Shown in pieces: positions 8,079 through 15,734 of a DNA stretch of 64,000 nucleotides; the stretch's first letter is position 1; each line of letters opens with the position of its first letter. The DNA comes from Robertmurraya sp047302285 (GTDB taxonomy: Bacteria > Bacillota > Bacilli > Bacillales > Cytobacillaceae). Under the pieces are notes generated by a model, which did no database searches, had not been told where the DNA came from, and worked only from the letters and a program-made list of their open reading frames with translations. The position numbers were made by a program, and so were the translations under genes. The stretch covers positions 2,046,001 through 2,110,000 of the forward strand of contig NZ_CP154845.1 in the NCBI RefSeq assembly GCF_047302285.1. The letters are read 5' to 3'.

Positions 8079-8654
8079 ATGAAGAAATTTTTACTGATTT
8101 TCGTATCGATCATTATCCTTCTCGTAATCATCGATAGGACAATCTTAAAAAAAAATAGTGGAGAAAATGACTCAATTCAGAGTGCACAATATGAAAGAAT
8201 GGAAGACCTTGAATCCTTACCGGTCGGACTTAAAATAGAGGAGAGAGCCCCATCCTTTTCCTTAACGACACTTGATGGAAAAGAAGTGACATTAGAGGAT
8301 TTTCTAGGGAAGAAAATTCTCCTGAATTTTTGGGCGACTTGGTGCCCACCATGTAAAGAAGAAATGCCAGACATGCAGGAATTATATGTGGAACATAAGG
8401 AAGATGATTTTGTTGTATTAGCCGTAAATGTAACAATTACAGAAAAAAATAGAGATGATGTCAACAAGTTTGTAGAGGAGTACGAACTAACCTTTCCGAT
8501 CCTGATGGATGAAAGCGGGAAAGTGGCTAATCAATATGAAATTCTTTCCTACCCAACTTCCTATTTTATTGATTCTGATGGGGTTGTGAGAGCAAAAATA
8601 GTCGGTGGTTTAAGCAAAGAAGTGATGTTTAAAGAAATGATATTACTACCTTAA
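8079..8654 (+). CDS. TlpA/ResA-type membrane-anchored thioredoxin
   Basis: A 191-residue thiol-disulfide oxidoreductase. Residues 5-18 are an uncleaved signal anchor. The thioredoxin domain spans about 55-190 with the redox motif WCPPC (Cys89, Cys92) in LLNFWATWCPPCKEE and the cis-proline stretch LSYPTSYFIDSDG. The closest well-known type is ResA/StoA/YneN of Bacillus, which reduce apocytochrome c or spore-wall thiols on the outer face of the membrane. Which of these it is cannot be decided here, since no ccm or res genes are adjacent. Start follows AGAAGGAG. Confidence 0.85.
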   Translation: MKKFLLIFVSIIILLVIIDRTILKKNSGENDSIQSAQYERMEDLESLPVGLKIEERAPSFSLTTLDGKEVTLEDFLGKKILLNFWATWCPPCKEEMPDMQELYVEHKEDDFVVLAVNVTITEKNRDDVNKFVEEYELTFPILMDESGKVANQYEILSYPTSYFIDSDGVVRAKIVGGLSKEVMFKEMILLP

Positions 8655-8768
8655 ATCATCAATAAAAAAGAAAAATATGCTTGTCATACAAACTTCGACA
8701 GCATTATTAAAAATACTTCTTTAAAATGACTATAGTCAACAATGATTATTTTGTCGGAGGGAAGAAGA

Positions 8769-10016
8769 ATGGAAGTATTTGTTGCCAAGCAGCCTATCTT
8801 AAATAGAGAAAGAGAAAATATAGCATTTGAGCTTTTTTACCGTAGTGGATTAGAGAACTCTTTTCCCAATATAGATGGTGATCAAGCTACAGCAGATGTC
8901 ATTATTAATAGTTTTTTAAATATTGGCATTGAGGAGCTTTGTAGCGGAAAGCCTTGTTTTATAATTTTTACAAAAAAACTTCTTCTCCTTGGGTTGCCTA
9001 CCTATTTTACACCACAAGAAATTGTTGTTGAATTTTCAGAATCGATTTATGCAACGAAAGAGATTCTGTCAATTTGCCATGATCTTAAGAATTTAGGCTA
9101 TCAAATCGCTTTGGATGATGTTGTATTAAAGAATGGGAATCTCTATTCTGAGGAGCTAATTCAATATGTTGATATTATTAAGGTAGATTTTCTCGTTACA
9201 TCGAAGAATACACGCAGGCGAATTGAAGAACGAGCGAATGAACGAGGGATTAAGCTTCTTGCGGAAAAGATTGAAACGGAGGAGGCTTTTAAAGAGGCAA
9301 AAAAATATGGCTATGAGTTATTTCAGGGCTATTTCTTTGCCGAGCCATCGATTGTTTCGACATATGATATTCCTATCTATTTTTTTGCTTATTACGATCA
9401 TTTGCATGAAATTATTATGAATGAAACGAGCATTGACGTGATTTCTGACTTCATTGAAAAGGATCTTTCGTTGTCCTATAAACTCTTAAAATTAGTAAAT
9501 TCTCAGTACAGGCTTACAAAACATAAAATTTACTCAGTCAAACAAGCGGTTATACTGCTTGGGATCATGGAAATCAAGAAATGGTTATATGTCCTTTCTG
9601 TTCGGGAAAGAGATATGAGCAAAAGTGAGTATGCGAAAGAAGTGGTCCATTTATCGTTAACAAGAGCAAAAATGTGCGAATCGATTGAACGTTTGAAGAG
9701 AAATCGAAAGGCTCCATCCACTTATTTTACGTTAGGATTATTTTCACTTATGGACAAGCTTGCAGGCGTTCCGATGGAAAAAATGGTTCAGGATTTACCA
9801 TTACATGATGATCTTTGTGATGCATTGTCTGGAGTTCAAAACCCTTTAAAGGATGTTCTTGATTTGGTAATGGCCGTGGAAAAGGCACATTGGGTGAGAA
9901 TAAGTGAGAAATGCAGGGATTTGAGAATTGAGGAGAAGGAGCTATTCAAAATCTATGCAGAATCATTAACATGGTCCAATCATATAATGGAAAAAGAAGA
10001 TAAGGTGATTATCTAA
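8769..10016 (+). CDS. EAL-HDOD signalling protein (YuxH/CdgJ type)
   Basis: A 415-residue two-domain protein: EAL-like (about 1-200) then HDOD (about 205-400). The start at 8769 follows GGAGGG; the product begins MEVFVAKQPILNRERE, the standard opening of YuxH-like proteins. EAL landmarks seen are FELFYRS in place of EALLR, VVEFSES, IALDDVV in place of DDFG, IIKVDF, LLAEKIET and FQGYFF. The Asn usually found in the FINFT segment is Ile (CFIIFTKKL), so cyclic-di-GMP hydrolysis is doubtful. HDOD landmarks are LVNSQYR and KQAVILLGIMEIKKWL. Relatives bind c-di-GMP or act as regulators without catalysis. Confidence 0.8.
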   Translation: MEVFVAKQPILNRERENIAFELFYRSGLENSFPNIDGDQATADVIINSFLNIGIEELCSGKPCFIIFTKKLLLLGLPTYFTPQEIVVEFSESIYATKEILSICHDLKNLGYQIALDDVVLKNGNLYSEELIQYVDIIKVDFLVTSKNTRRRIEERANERGIKLLAEKIETEEAFKEAKKYGYELFQGYFFAEPSIVSTYDIPIYFFAYYDHLHEIIMNETSIDVISDFIEKDLSLSYKLLKLVNSQYRLTKHKIYSVKQAVILLGIMEIKKWLYVLSVRERDMSKSEYAKEVVHLSLTRAKMCESIERLKRNRKAPSTYFTLGLFSLMDKLAGVPMEKMVQDLPLHDDLCDALSGVQNPLKDVLDLVMAVEKAHWVRISEKCRDLRIEEKELFKIYAESLTWSNHIMEKEDKVII

Positions 10017-10129
10017 AGGAAAGTTACTTAACTATGGAGATTCATATCGTATTAATATAAAATAAGTTAGTATAGATAATTAATTATTATGGTTTATGAT
10101 CAGTTTGATATTGTGGGGGTTTAAGAAAA

Positions 10130-11113
10130 GTGGAATTAGAAATCATCAAATGTCATGGCTCAGGAAATGATTTTTTATTAATAGATGAAATGACAAATAA
10201 GTATGTTTTTTCAGAACAAGAACGATGTGAATTAGCGATTGCTCTCTGTAATCGTGAAACAGAGCTTGGCGCAGATGGGATTCTGTTTGTGATGAAGAGT
10301 GACAGAGCAGATGGGAGAATGCGTGTGTTTAATGCAGATGGTTCGGAAGCTTCCATGTGTGGCAATGGCCTTCGTTGTGTAGCAAGATATGTTTGCGAAC
10401 TACTTGACAAAGATTCTGCTCTAATCGAAACGATGAAAGCGGACCTAGCCGTTCGTAAGGAAACCGATATTTTCCCAGAGATCCCAACTTATTTAGTTGA
10501 AATATCTCCTGTTTCCTTTCAAGTTAAGGATTTACCATTACATATTCAACAAGATACCCTTTTAAATGAGAAAATCCCAACCCTTTCTGAAGAAATTACC
10601 TTTACAGCGCTTGCTGTTCCTAATCCTCATTTAATTGCGATTGTCGATAGTGAGAAGATTCACTCTACTGTTCAAAAGGAATTAAGTGAATATGTCAATG
10701 GACCAAATGAATTATTCCCAGATGGTGTTAATGTGAGCTTTGTAAAAGCTATACAGCCTGGTCAAATCTATGTGCGTACGTTTGAACGAGGAGTTGGCTT
10801 TACGAATGCCTGCGGAACAGCAATGTCAGCTTCCACTTTGGTAAGTTGCCTGAATGAGTTGAACAATCTAGAAGAACCAGTCGAGGTTTTTAATAATGGG
10901 GGAAAGGTACGTTGTATCGCCCATCAAAAACAAGATTCCTACACGATCGATTTAATCGGTAATGCAACCTATGTGTATGAAACAAAGGTAGAAGCTGATT
11001 TACACTCTCCATCTACATTTACTTGTACAACTAAAAGCGAATTCTCAAAAGAAATCGCACAATACACAAAACTTCAAGAAGAAGTATCTTCTTATTTAAA
11101 GGATGTACTATAA
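10130..11113 (+). CDS. dapF: diaminopimelate epimerase, extended form
   Basis: A 327-residue protein of the DapF family, which interconverts LL- and meso-diaminopimelate for lysine and peptidoglycan synthesis. The start is GTG behind GGGGGTTTAAG. Both catalytic cysteines are visible: FNADGSEASMCGNGLRC and FERGVGFTNACGTA. The second motif continues CGTAMSAS where CGTGA is usual. Typical DapF is 270-285 residues; here about 40 extra C-terminal residues (ending KLQEEVSSYLKDVL) form a helical tail, and there is an insertion around 160-185. It may be a second, divergent DapF rather than the main enzyme. Confidence 0.82.
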   Translation: MELEIIKCHGSGNDFLLIDEMTNKYVFSEQERCELAIALCNRETELGADGILFVMKSDRADGRMRVFNADGSEASMCGNGLRCVARYVCELLDKDSALIETMKADLAVRKETDIFPEIPTYLVEISPVSFQVKDLPLHIQQDTLLNEKIPTLSEEITFTALAVPNPHLIAIVDSEKIHSTVQKELSEYVNGPNELFPDGVNVSFVKAIQPGQIYVRTFERGVGFTNACGTAMSASTLVSCLNELNNLEEPVEVFNNGGKVRCIAHQKQDSYTIDLIGNATYVYETKVEADLHSPSTFTCTTKSEFSKEIAQYTKLQEEVSSYLKDVL

Positions 11114-11143
11114 AAAGGAGCCGATCTTAATTCGGCTCCTTTT
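11114..11143. terminator. bidirectional terminator between dapF and ligD
   Basis: A 12-bp stem, AAAAGGAGCCGA with TCGGCTCCTTTT, loop TCTTAAT, flanked by A and T runs on both sides. It can serve both converging genes. Confidence 0.88.
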
Positions 11144-12970
11144 CTATTTTTTTTGCAAAAATTGTAGTACGGCGTCAAAGTTCTGTTCTTCTTTCGCTTG
11201 GAAGAAATTTCGAAACGGATCTCCTTTTGATTTTACTCTTGGAATGATTTGTGGCATTTGAAATTGTTCAATTCTAATGTTTTCAGATACTTCATCCCAA
11301 AATAAAGGGGTTGCAACGGTAGCTAATGTAGTTCCCCTTAGTGAATAGGGGGCAATAATCGTCTTTCCTTCTGCATGCTGTACATAATCAATATAAAGCC
11401 GGTTCCCACGTTTTTTTTTCATTCGTTCGGTTGTAAAAGAATCAGGATCTTTGGAAACTAGATAATCAGCAATGAAAGACATAAATAACCTTGTATCATC
11501 GTAACTATAGCGATTGTCTGGGAGAGGAAGATAAATTTGTAATCCTTTATTTCCAGAAGTTTTAATAAAGCTTATTAAATCTAAATGGTCGATTACCTCC
11601 TTTATCATTAAGGCTGCTTTAATTGCTAAATGAAAATGTTCTTTTGATGGCGGATCTAGATCGAATACAATCTCGCTCGGGCCTGTACTTCCGAGCGTTT
11701 GAAATGGTATATGGAATTCGAAAGCTAATTGGTTCCCCAACCAAAGAAGAGTCTGCAAACTATTGCAAACCGTATAGTTAATATCATCCGCGAGTTTCGT
11801 CTCGACAAATTCAGGTGCATAGTCTGGGGTGTTTTTTTGGTAAAAGGATTCACCGAAGATGCCGTGAGGAAAGCGAATCACCGTAAGTAAACGATTTTCT
11901 AAAAAAGGTAAGAAATAAGGCGAGATCTCTCTTAAATAATGAATAAAATCATGTTTTTGAATAACAGGTTCTTTCCATAAAGGTTTTTCTGGATGAGAAA
12001 TCTCAATTTCTGTCGGGAGATTATTTTGTTGCAGGAGAAAACGTTCATATGTACAGTCAGTCGGATGCAATTCAAATTGAAACTCATCAAAATGCGGTTC
12101 ACGTAATTGTTCCTCATAGATCTCTAAATACTTGATTTGCACACAAATCGCTGGATTTACATAGATAAATTGCTCGTCCTCATCGATTTTATTTTCTTTC
12201 AATGTCTTATAAAGTACTTGCTTTTCATCAGGGTTAATGCCAAATAAAAATTGCCCGATCGGGACAATCTTGCCTTGAGCATAGACGCCTACATAGAAGT
12301 ATCCATTAGATTTTTTAAAGGAAGTAATGAAACAGGAAACATACTTCCAGTTTTTAAATTTCAACCATGTCGTCGTCCGCTTGCCTTCCTCCCAAAGATG
12401 ATTCCTTTTTTTGGCGACAACTCCTTCTCCATTAAAGAGGGTGACTTTATCCCAAATGGTTTTGTAATCATCATAAAATGGAACCATTTGAATGAGCTTG
12501 TTACTCTTATGATCGGGCCGCGTTGGCCATCCTGTTTCTTGAAAAAAAGATTTCAATAACTCCTTTCTTTTACCATAAGGTTCAGAATTAATTTTTTTTC
12601 CTTTTAGAACTAACACATCAAATAAAAGTAAATGGCAAGGTGAATGATTTGCTCTTTCGGTAATTTTCGTTTGCGATCGCATTCTACCCCTCGTTTGAAC
12701 ATGGCTAAAGTTAGACTTATAATCATTGTCTAAAAAGACGAGCTCTCCATCAAAGAGCAAAGGAAGAAACGGTTCAATCTTTTCCCTCTCTCTGTTAAGG
12801 AAATCACTTATCTCAGGGAAGAGTGCTAAGAGCGGTTTTTCATTTCTGCTTTCGAGTTCCACTTTTTCATTCCATTTAAGCAATGCACGAAAACCATCAT
12901 ATTTCACTTCGTATTTCCATTCTTTTCCCTCTGGAATTTCAAATGTTAAAGTTGGCAACATGGGTTTCAA
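11144..12970 (-). CDS. ligD: ATP-dependent DNA ligase LigD (ligase + polymerase)
   Basis: A 608-residue bacterial NHEJ ligase. The N-terminal ligase domain carries the adenylation motif EVKYDGFRA with Lys23, and later FDGELVF and GEGVVAKK. The OB fold follows at about 210-300. The C-terminal part from about residue 325 is the LigD primase-polymerase domain (FPHGIFGESFYQKN, then EIVFDLDPPS with the metal-binding Asp pair). The phosphoesterase domain of Mycobacterium and Pseudomonas LigD is absent, as in Bacillus LigD. The gene is divergent from ku, its functional partner in joining double-strand breaks, in Bacillus chiefly during spore germination. Confidence 0.95.
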   Translation of the reverse strand: MKPMLPTLTFEIPEGKEWKYEVKYDGFRALLKWNEKVELESRNEKPLLALFPEISDFLNREREKIEPFLPLLFDGELVFLDNDYKSNFSHVQTRGRMRSQTKITERANHSPCHLLLFDVLVLKGKKINSEPYGKRKELLKSFFQETGWPTRPDHKSNKLIQMVPFYDDYKTIWDKVTLFNGEGVVAKKRNHLWEEGKRTTTWLKFKNWKYVSCFITSFKKSNGYFYVGVYAQGKIVPIGQFLFGINPDEKQVLYKTLKENKIDEDEQFIYVNPAICVQIKYLEIYEEQLREPHFDEFQFELHPTDCTYERFLLQQNNLPTEIEISHPEKPLWKEPVIQKHDFIHYLREISPYFLPFLENRLLTVIRFPHGIFGESFYQKNTPDYAPEFVETKLADDINYTVCNSLQTLLWLGNQLAFEFHIPFQTLGSTGPSEIVFDLDPPSKEHFHLAIKAALMIKEVIDHLDLISFIKTSGNKGLQIYLPLPDNRYSYDDTRLFMSFIADYLVSKDPDSFTTERMKKKRGNRLYIDYVQHAEGKTIIAPYSLRGTTLATVATPLFWDEVSENIRIEQFQMPQIIPRVKSKGDPFRNFFQAKEEQNFDAVLQFLQKK

Positions 12971-13108
12971 TTGGATTCTTCCCTTCAGATAATACTACTA
13001 GTAGTTTGTCTCTTTTTTTCATTTTCAAAAGTGTCTTTCCATATCTTTAACAGGATGAAGAATGAGCAGTGACATAAAATATTTGTAAAAAAGAATGGAG
13101 CAATGTCA

Positions 13109-13939
13109 ATGCATACAATATGGAAAGGGAGTATAAGCTTCGGTTTAGTCAATATTCCGATCAAGCTTCATGCTGCAACTGAAGATAAAGATATTAAGCT
13201 TCGCAATTTACACAAGGAGTGTCATTCACCGATTAAATATGAAAAAATATGTCCGGTTTGTGAAGTTGAAATTAAAAATGAAGATATCGTGAAGGCGTAT
13301 GAGTACACGAAAGGAAAATTTGTCGTCTTGGATGATGAAGAGCTTGAGAGCTTGAAAAAGGAAAAAGAGGACAAGGCTGTTGAAATTATTGATTTTATAA
13401 AAATGGAGCAAATTGATCCCATTTTTTACAATCGAAGTTATTTCATGTCCCCGAGTGAGGGAGGAGGAAAAGCCTATTCTCTTCTAAGAAAAGCGTTAGA
13501 AGAGTCAGAAAAGGTTGGTCTCGCAAAAATTATCATCCGTTCTAAAGAACAGTTAGCGGTTATTCGGGTGTACGAAAATACATTAGTAATGGAAACTCTC
13601 CATTTCCCAGATGAAGTAAGGTCTGCAGGTGATGTCCCCAATGTACCAATGGAAGAAAAAGTGACAGATAAAGAATTGAGTACAGCCATCCTTCTCATTG
13701 ATCAATTAACCAATGATTTTGAACCGGAAAAATATACAGATGATTATCGTAAAGCTTTATTAGAGTTGATTGAATCGAAGAGAACCGGGAAGGAAATCGT
13801 TACACCAAATGAAAAAGAGAAAACATCGAATGTGACCGATTTGATGGCAGCTCTTCAAGCTTCTATTGATCGAACGAAACCGAAGGTAGCAGCTACGAAG
13901 AAAAAGAGAACCACAACAAAAAAGAAAAAAGAAGCATAA
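13109..13939 (+). CDS. ku: Ku double-strand-break end-binding protein
   Basis: A 276-residue prokaryotic Ku, which forms a homodimeric ring on DNA ends and recruits LigD. The opening MHTIWKGSISFGLVNIPIKL is typical, followed by LRNLHKECHSPIKYEKICPV. An ATG two codons earlier (13103) is too close to the GGAG, while 13109 is eight bases away and fits the family. The C-terminus is a Lys/Thr-rich tail (TKPKVAATKKKRTTTKKKKE), the DNA-binding extension of Bacillus Ku. Divergent from ligD with about 140 nt between, so both may share a regulatory region; I could not identify a clear sporulation promoter there. Confidence 0.95.
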   Translation: MHTIWKGSISFGLVNIPIKLHAATEDKDIKLRNLHKECHSPIKYEKICPVCEVEIKNEDIVKAYEYTKGKFVVLDDEELESLKKEKEDKAVEIIDFIKMEQIDPIFYNRSYFMSPSEGGGKAYSLLRKALEESEKVGLAKIIIRSKEQLAVIRVYENTLVMETLHFPDEVRSAGDVPNVPMEEKVTDKELSTAILLIDQLTNDFEPEKYTDDYRKALLELIESKRTGKEIVTPNEKEKTSNVTDLMAALQASIDRTKPKVAATKKKRTTTKKKKEA

Positions 13940-13945
13940 GCTGTT

Positions 13946-13980
13946 AAGTCGGTATGGGCTAGACGATACCGACTTTTTTT
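13946..13980 (+). terminator. ku terminator
   Basis: Stem AAGTCGGTAT with ATACCGACTT, loop GGGCTAGACG, followed by seven T. Confidence 0.9.
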
Positions 13981-14034
13981 AATAAATATGTTAAACTAAT
14001 AGGAAGGAAGCAGTTACATAAGGGGGAGCTAAAT

Positions 14035-14964
14035 TTGAAGATTTTAGTTGTCGGAGCAGGGGCTGTGGGCGGTTATTTTGGCGGTAGGTTATTAGAAAAA
14101 GGGGAAGATGTCACATTCCTCGTTCGCGAAAAACGTAAAAAACAACTTGAGGAAAAGGGGTTAAAGATTCACAGTGTACATGGGGACATGCACTTACAAC
14201 CAAAGTTGATTGTAAGTGGTGAGAAGTCTGTTCCATTTGATGTGATCATTCTCTCTACAAAGGCTTATCACTTAAATGAAGTGATAAAGGATATTCGGCC
14301 CTTTGTGGAAAAGGGTACAATGGTCTTGCCTTTACTAAACGGTATCTCTCACCTCGAGCTTTTAATCAATGAATTTGGGGAAGAGCAAGTCATTGGTGGT
14401 CTCTGTTTCATTGAATCGACCTTAGATGGAAACGGAGCTGTTGTACAAACAAGTCCCATTCACAATCTTGTCTTTGGTGAACGAAGTGGAATAGAAACAG
14501 AGCGCATTGTGCAATTAACGAAGTCCTTTGCTGATACGAAAGCGAATTTTATATATAGTGGAGAAATTATGAAAGAGATGTGGCAAAAATATTTATTTAT
14601 TTCCTGTCTTTCAGGAGCAACAACGTTAATGCGTTCACCTATTGGGCCTATTCGGGAAACGAAAAGTGGATTTACCGCAATCGAAGGAATCGTAACCGAA
14701 GTAGTGACGGTGATGGAGAAAACAGGTGCACCGATTACTAAAGAAAATATTCAACCACAGTTAGCGAAAATAAAAGAAATGGGCTATGAAATGAAGTCTT
14801 CTATGCAGCGGGATATGGAAAAGGGGATGCAAACAGAGGCTGACCATTTCTTCTTATATTTACTTAAAAAAGCGCAAGCTGAAAATATTAAGACACCTTA
14901 TTTAGAACTTATTTATGCAAACTTAAAAGTATATGAAAAAGCAGTATTGGGGATAGAATCGTGA
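14035..14964 (+). CDS. ketopantoate reductase family protein (PanE/ApbA)
   Basis: A 309-residue NADP-dependent 2-dehydropantoate 2-reductase family protein; PanE reduces ketopantoate to pantoate for coenzyme A. The TTG start follows GGGGGAG. The dinucleotide motif GAGAVGGYFGGRL opens the protein; LLNGISHLELL, the catalytic-lysine region MWQKYLFISCLSGATTLMRS and SSMQRDMEKGMQTE (the usual SMxxDxxxGRxTE) are all recognisable. The Bacillus genome usually has several PanE paralogs, so pantothenate synthesis is not assured. Its stop overlaps the glpP start by 4 nt, an unusual partnership. Confidence 0.82.
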   Translation: MKILVVGAGAVGGYFGGRLLEKGEDVTFLVREKRKKQLEEKGLKIHSVHGDMHLQPKLIVSGEKSVPFDVIILSTKAYHLNEVIKDIRPFVEKGTMVLPLLNGISHLELLINEFGEEQVIGGLCFIESTLDGNGAVVQTSPIHNLVFGERSGIETERIVQLTKSFADTKANFIYSGEIMKEMWQKYLFISCLSGATTLMRSPIGPIRETKSGFTAIEGIVTEVVTVMEKTGAPITKENIQPQLAKIKEMGYEMKSSMQRDMEKGMQTEADHFFLYLLKKAQAENIKTPYLELIYANLKVYEKAVLGIES

Positions 14965-15500
14965 ATCAAAAGATTTTACCAGCTTCAACTAACATGAAAG
15001 AGTTTGAATTGTTTTTGAATAGTCCATATGAAATTGGGATCATACTCGAAGTTCATATTGCACAGTTGAAAAACATTAACCAAATGGCAAAGCAAAATGG
15101 AAAACGAATGATTTACCATATTGACATGATTCATGGAATCAAAAATGATGATTATGCGACAGAATATATTTGTCAAGAGTATAAGCCATATGGGATTATC
15201 TCAACGAAATCAAATGTTATATTAAAAGCAAAGCAAAAAGGCGTTATCGCTGTACAAAGAATATTTTTACTTGACTCACATGCCCTTGAAAAAAGTTATC
15301 GTCTGATTGAAAAGACGAAGCCTGACTATATAGAAGTTCTTCCAGGTGCCATGCCATGGATGATTAAAGAAGTGAAAGAACGATTAAAAACACCGATTTT
15401 TGCTGGTGGACTTATTCGTACACAGCAAGAAGTGGTTAATGCTTTAGAGGCAGGAGCATCTGCTATTACGACGTCGAAAATAGACTTATGGAAAAATTGA
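14961..15500 (+). CDS. glpP: glycerol-3-phosphate-responsive antiterminator GlpP
   Basis: A 179-residue GlpP. It binds the leader RNA of glp genes when glycerol-3-phosphate is present and prevents termination; in Bacillus it also stabilises glpD mRNA. Family features: KILPASTNMKEFELFL at the start, then MIYHIDMIHGI, YEYKPYGIISTK-type stretch (EYKPYGIISTKSN), QRIFLLDS, YIEVLPG and FAGGLIRTQQEV, a TIM-barrel-like pattern. The GTG start overlaps the panE-like stop by 4 nt. The target, a long terminator hairpin, lies 76 nt downstream ahead of glpD. glpF and glpK are not in the window. Confidence 0.92.
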   Translation: MNQKILPASTNMKEFELFLNSPYEIGIILEVHIAQLKNINQMAKQNGKRMIYHIDMIHGIKNDDYATEYICQEYKPYGIISTKSNVILKAKQKGVIAVQRIFLLDSHALEKSYRLIEKTKPDYIEVLPGAMPWMIKEVKERLKTPIFAGGLIRTQQEVVNALEAGASAITTSKIDLWKN

Positions 15501-15575
15501 TTGAGTAAAAAGAGTGCAAATCGGATTTATTTATGTTACGATTTACTTAAGTTAATAGTTCGGTAGGAGAAACGG

Positions 15576-15629
15576 AGAGACCACAATACATTATCGTATT
15601 AAGATAATGGTATTTGTGGTCTCTTTTTT
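15576..15629 (+). promoter_or_regulatory. glpD leader terminator (GlpP target)
   Basis: Inverted repeat AGAGACCACA...TGTGGTCTCT with inner ATTATC/GATAAT pairing and a T-run of six to eight. It lies between glpP and glpD where the GlpP antitermination site is found in Bacillus. That GlpP acts here is inferred from location and structure. Confidence 0.85.
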
Positions 15630-15639
15630 CATACTTAAA

Positions 15640-15696
15640 TTCAATTCCACGTTTGTAGAATTAATACTGTATTGATTGTGCAAACGTGGAATTGAA
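15640..15696 (+). repeat. perfect 16-bp inverted repeat in glpD leader
   Basis: TTCAATTCCACGTTTG at 15640-15655 is exactly complementary to CAAACGTGGAATTGAA at 15681-15696, with a 25-nt loop. There is no T-run, so it is not a terminator. It begins just after the GlpP terminator and ends 39 nt before the glpD start, so the read-through mRNA would carry it close to its ribosome binding site. Confidence 0.8.
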
Positions 15697-15734
15697 AACG
15701 CAACTACTATTTGATGATAAAGGGGATAGGTACC

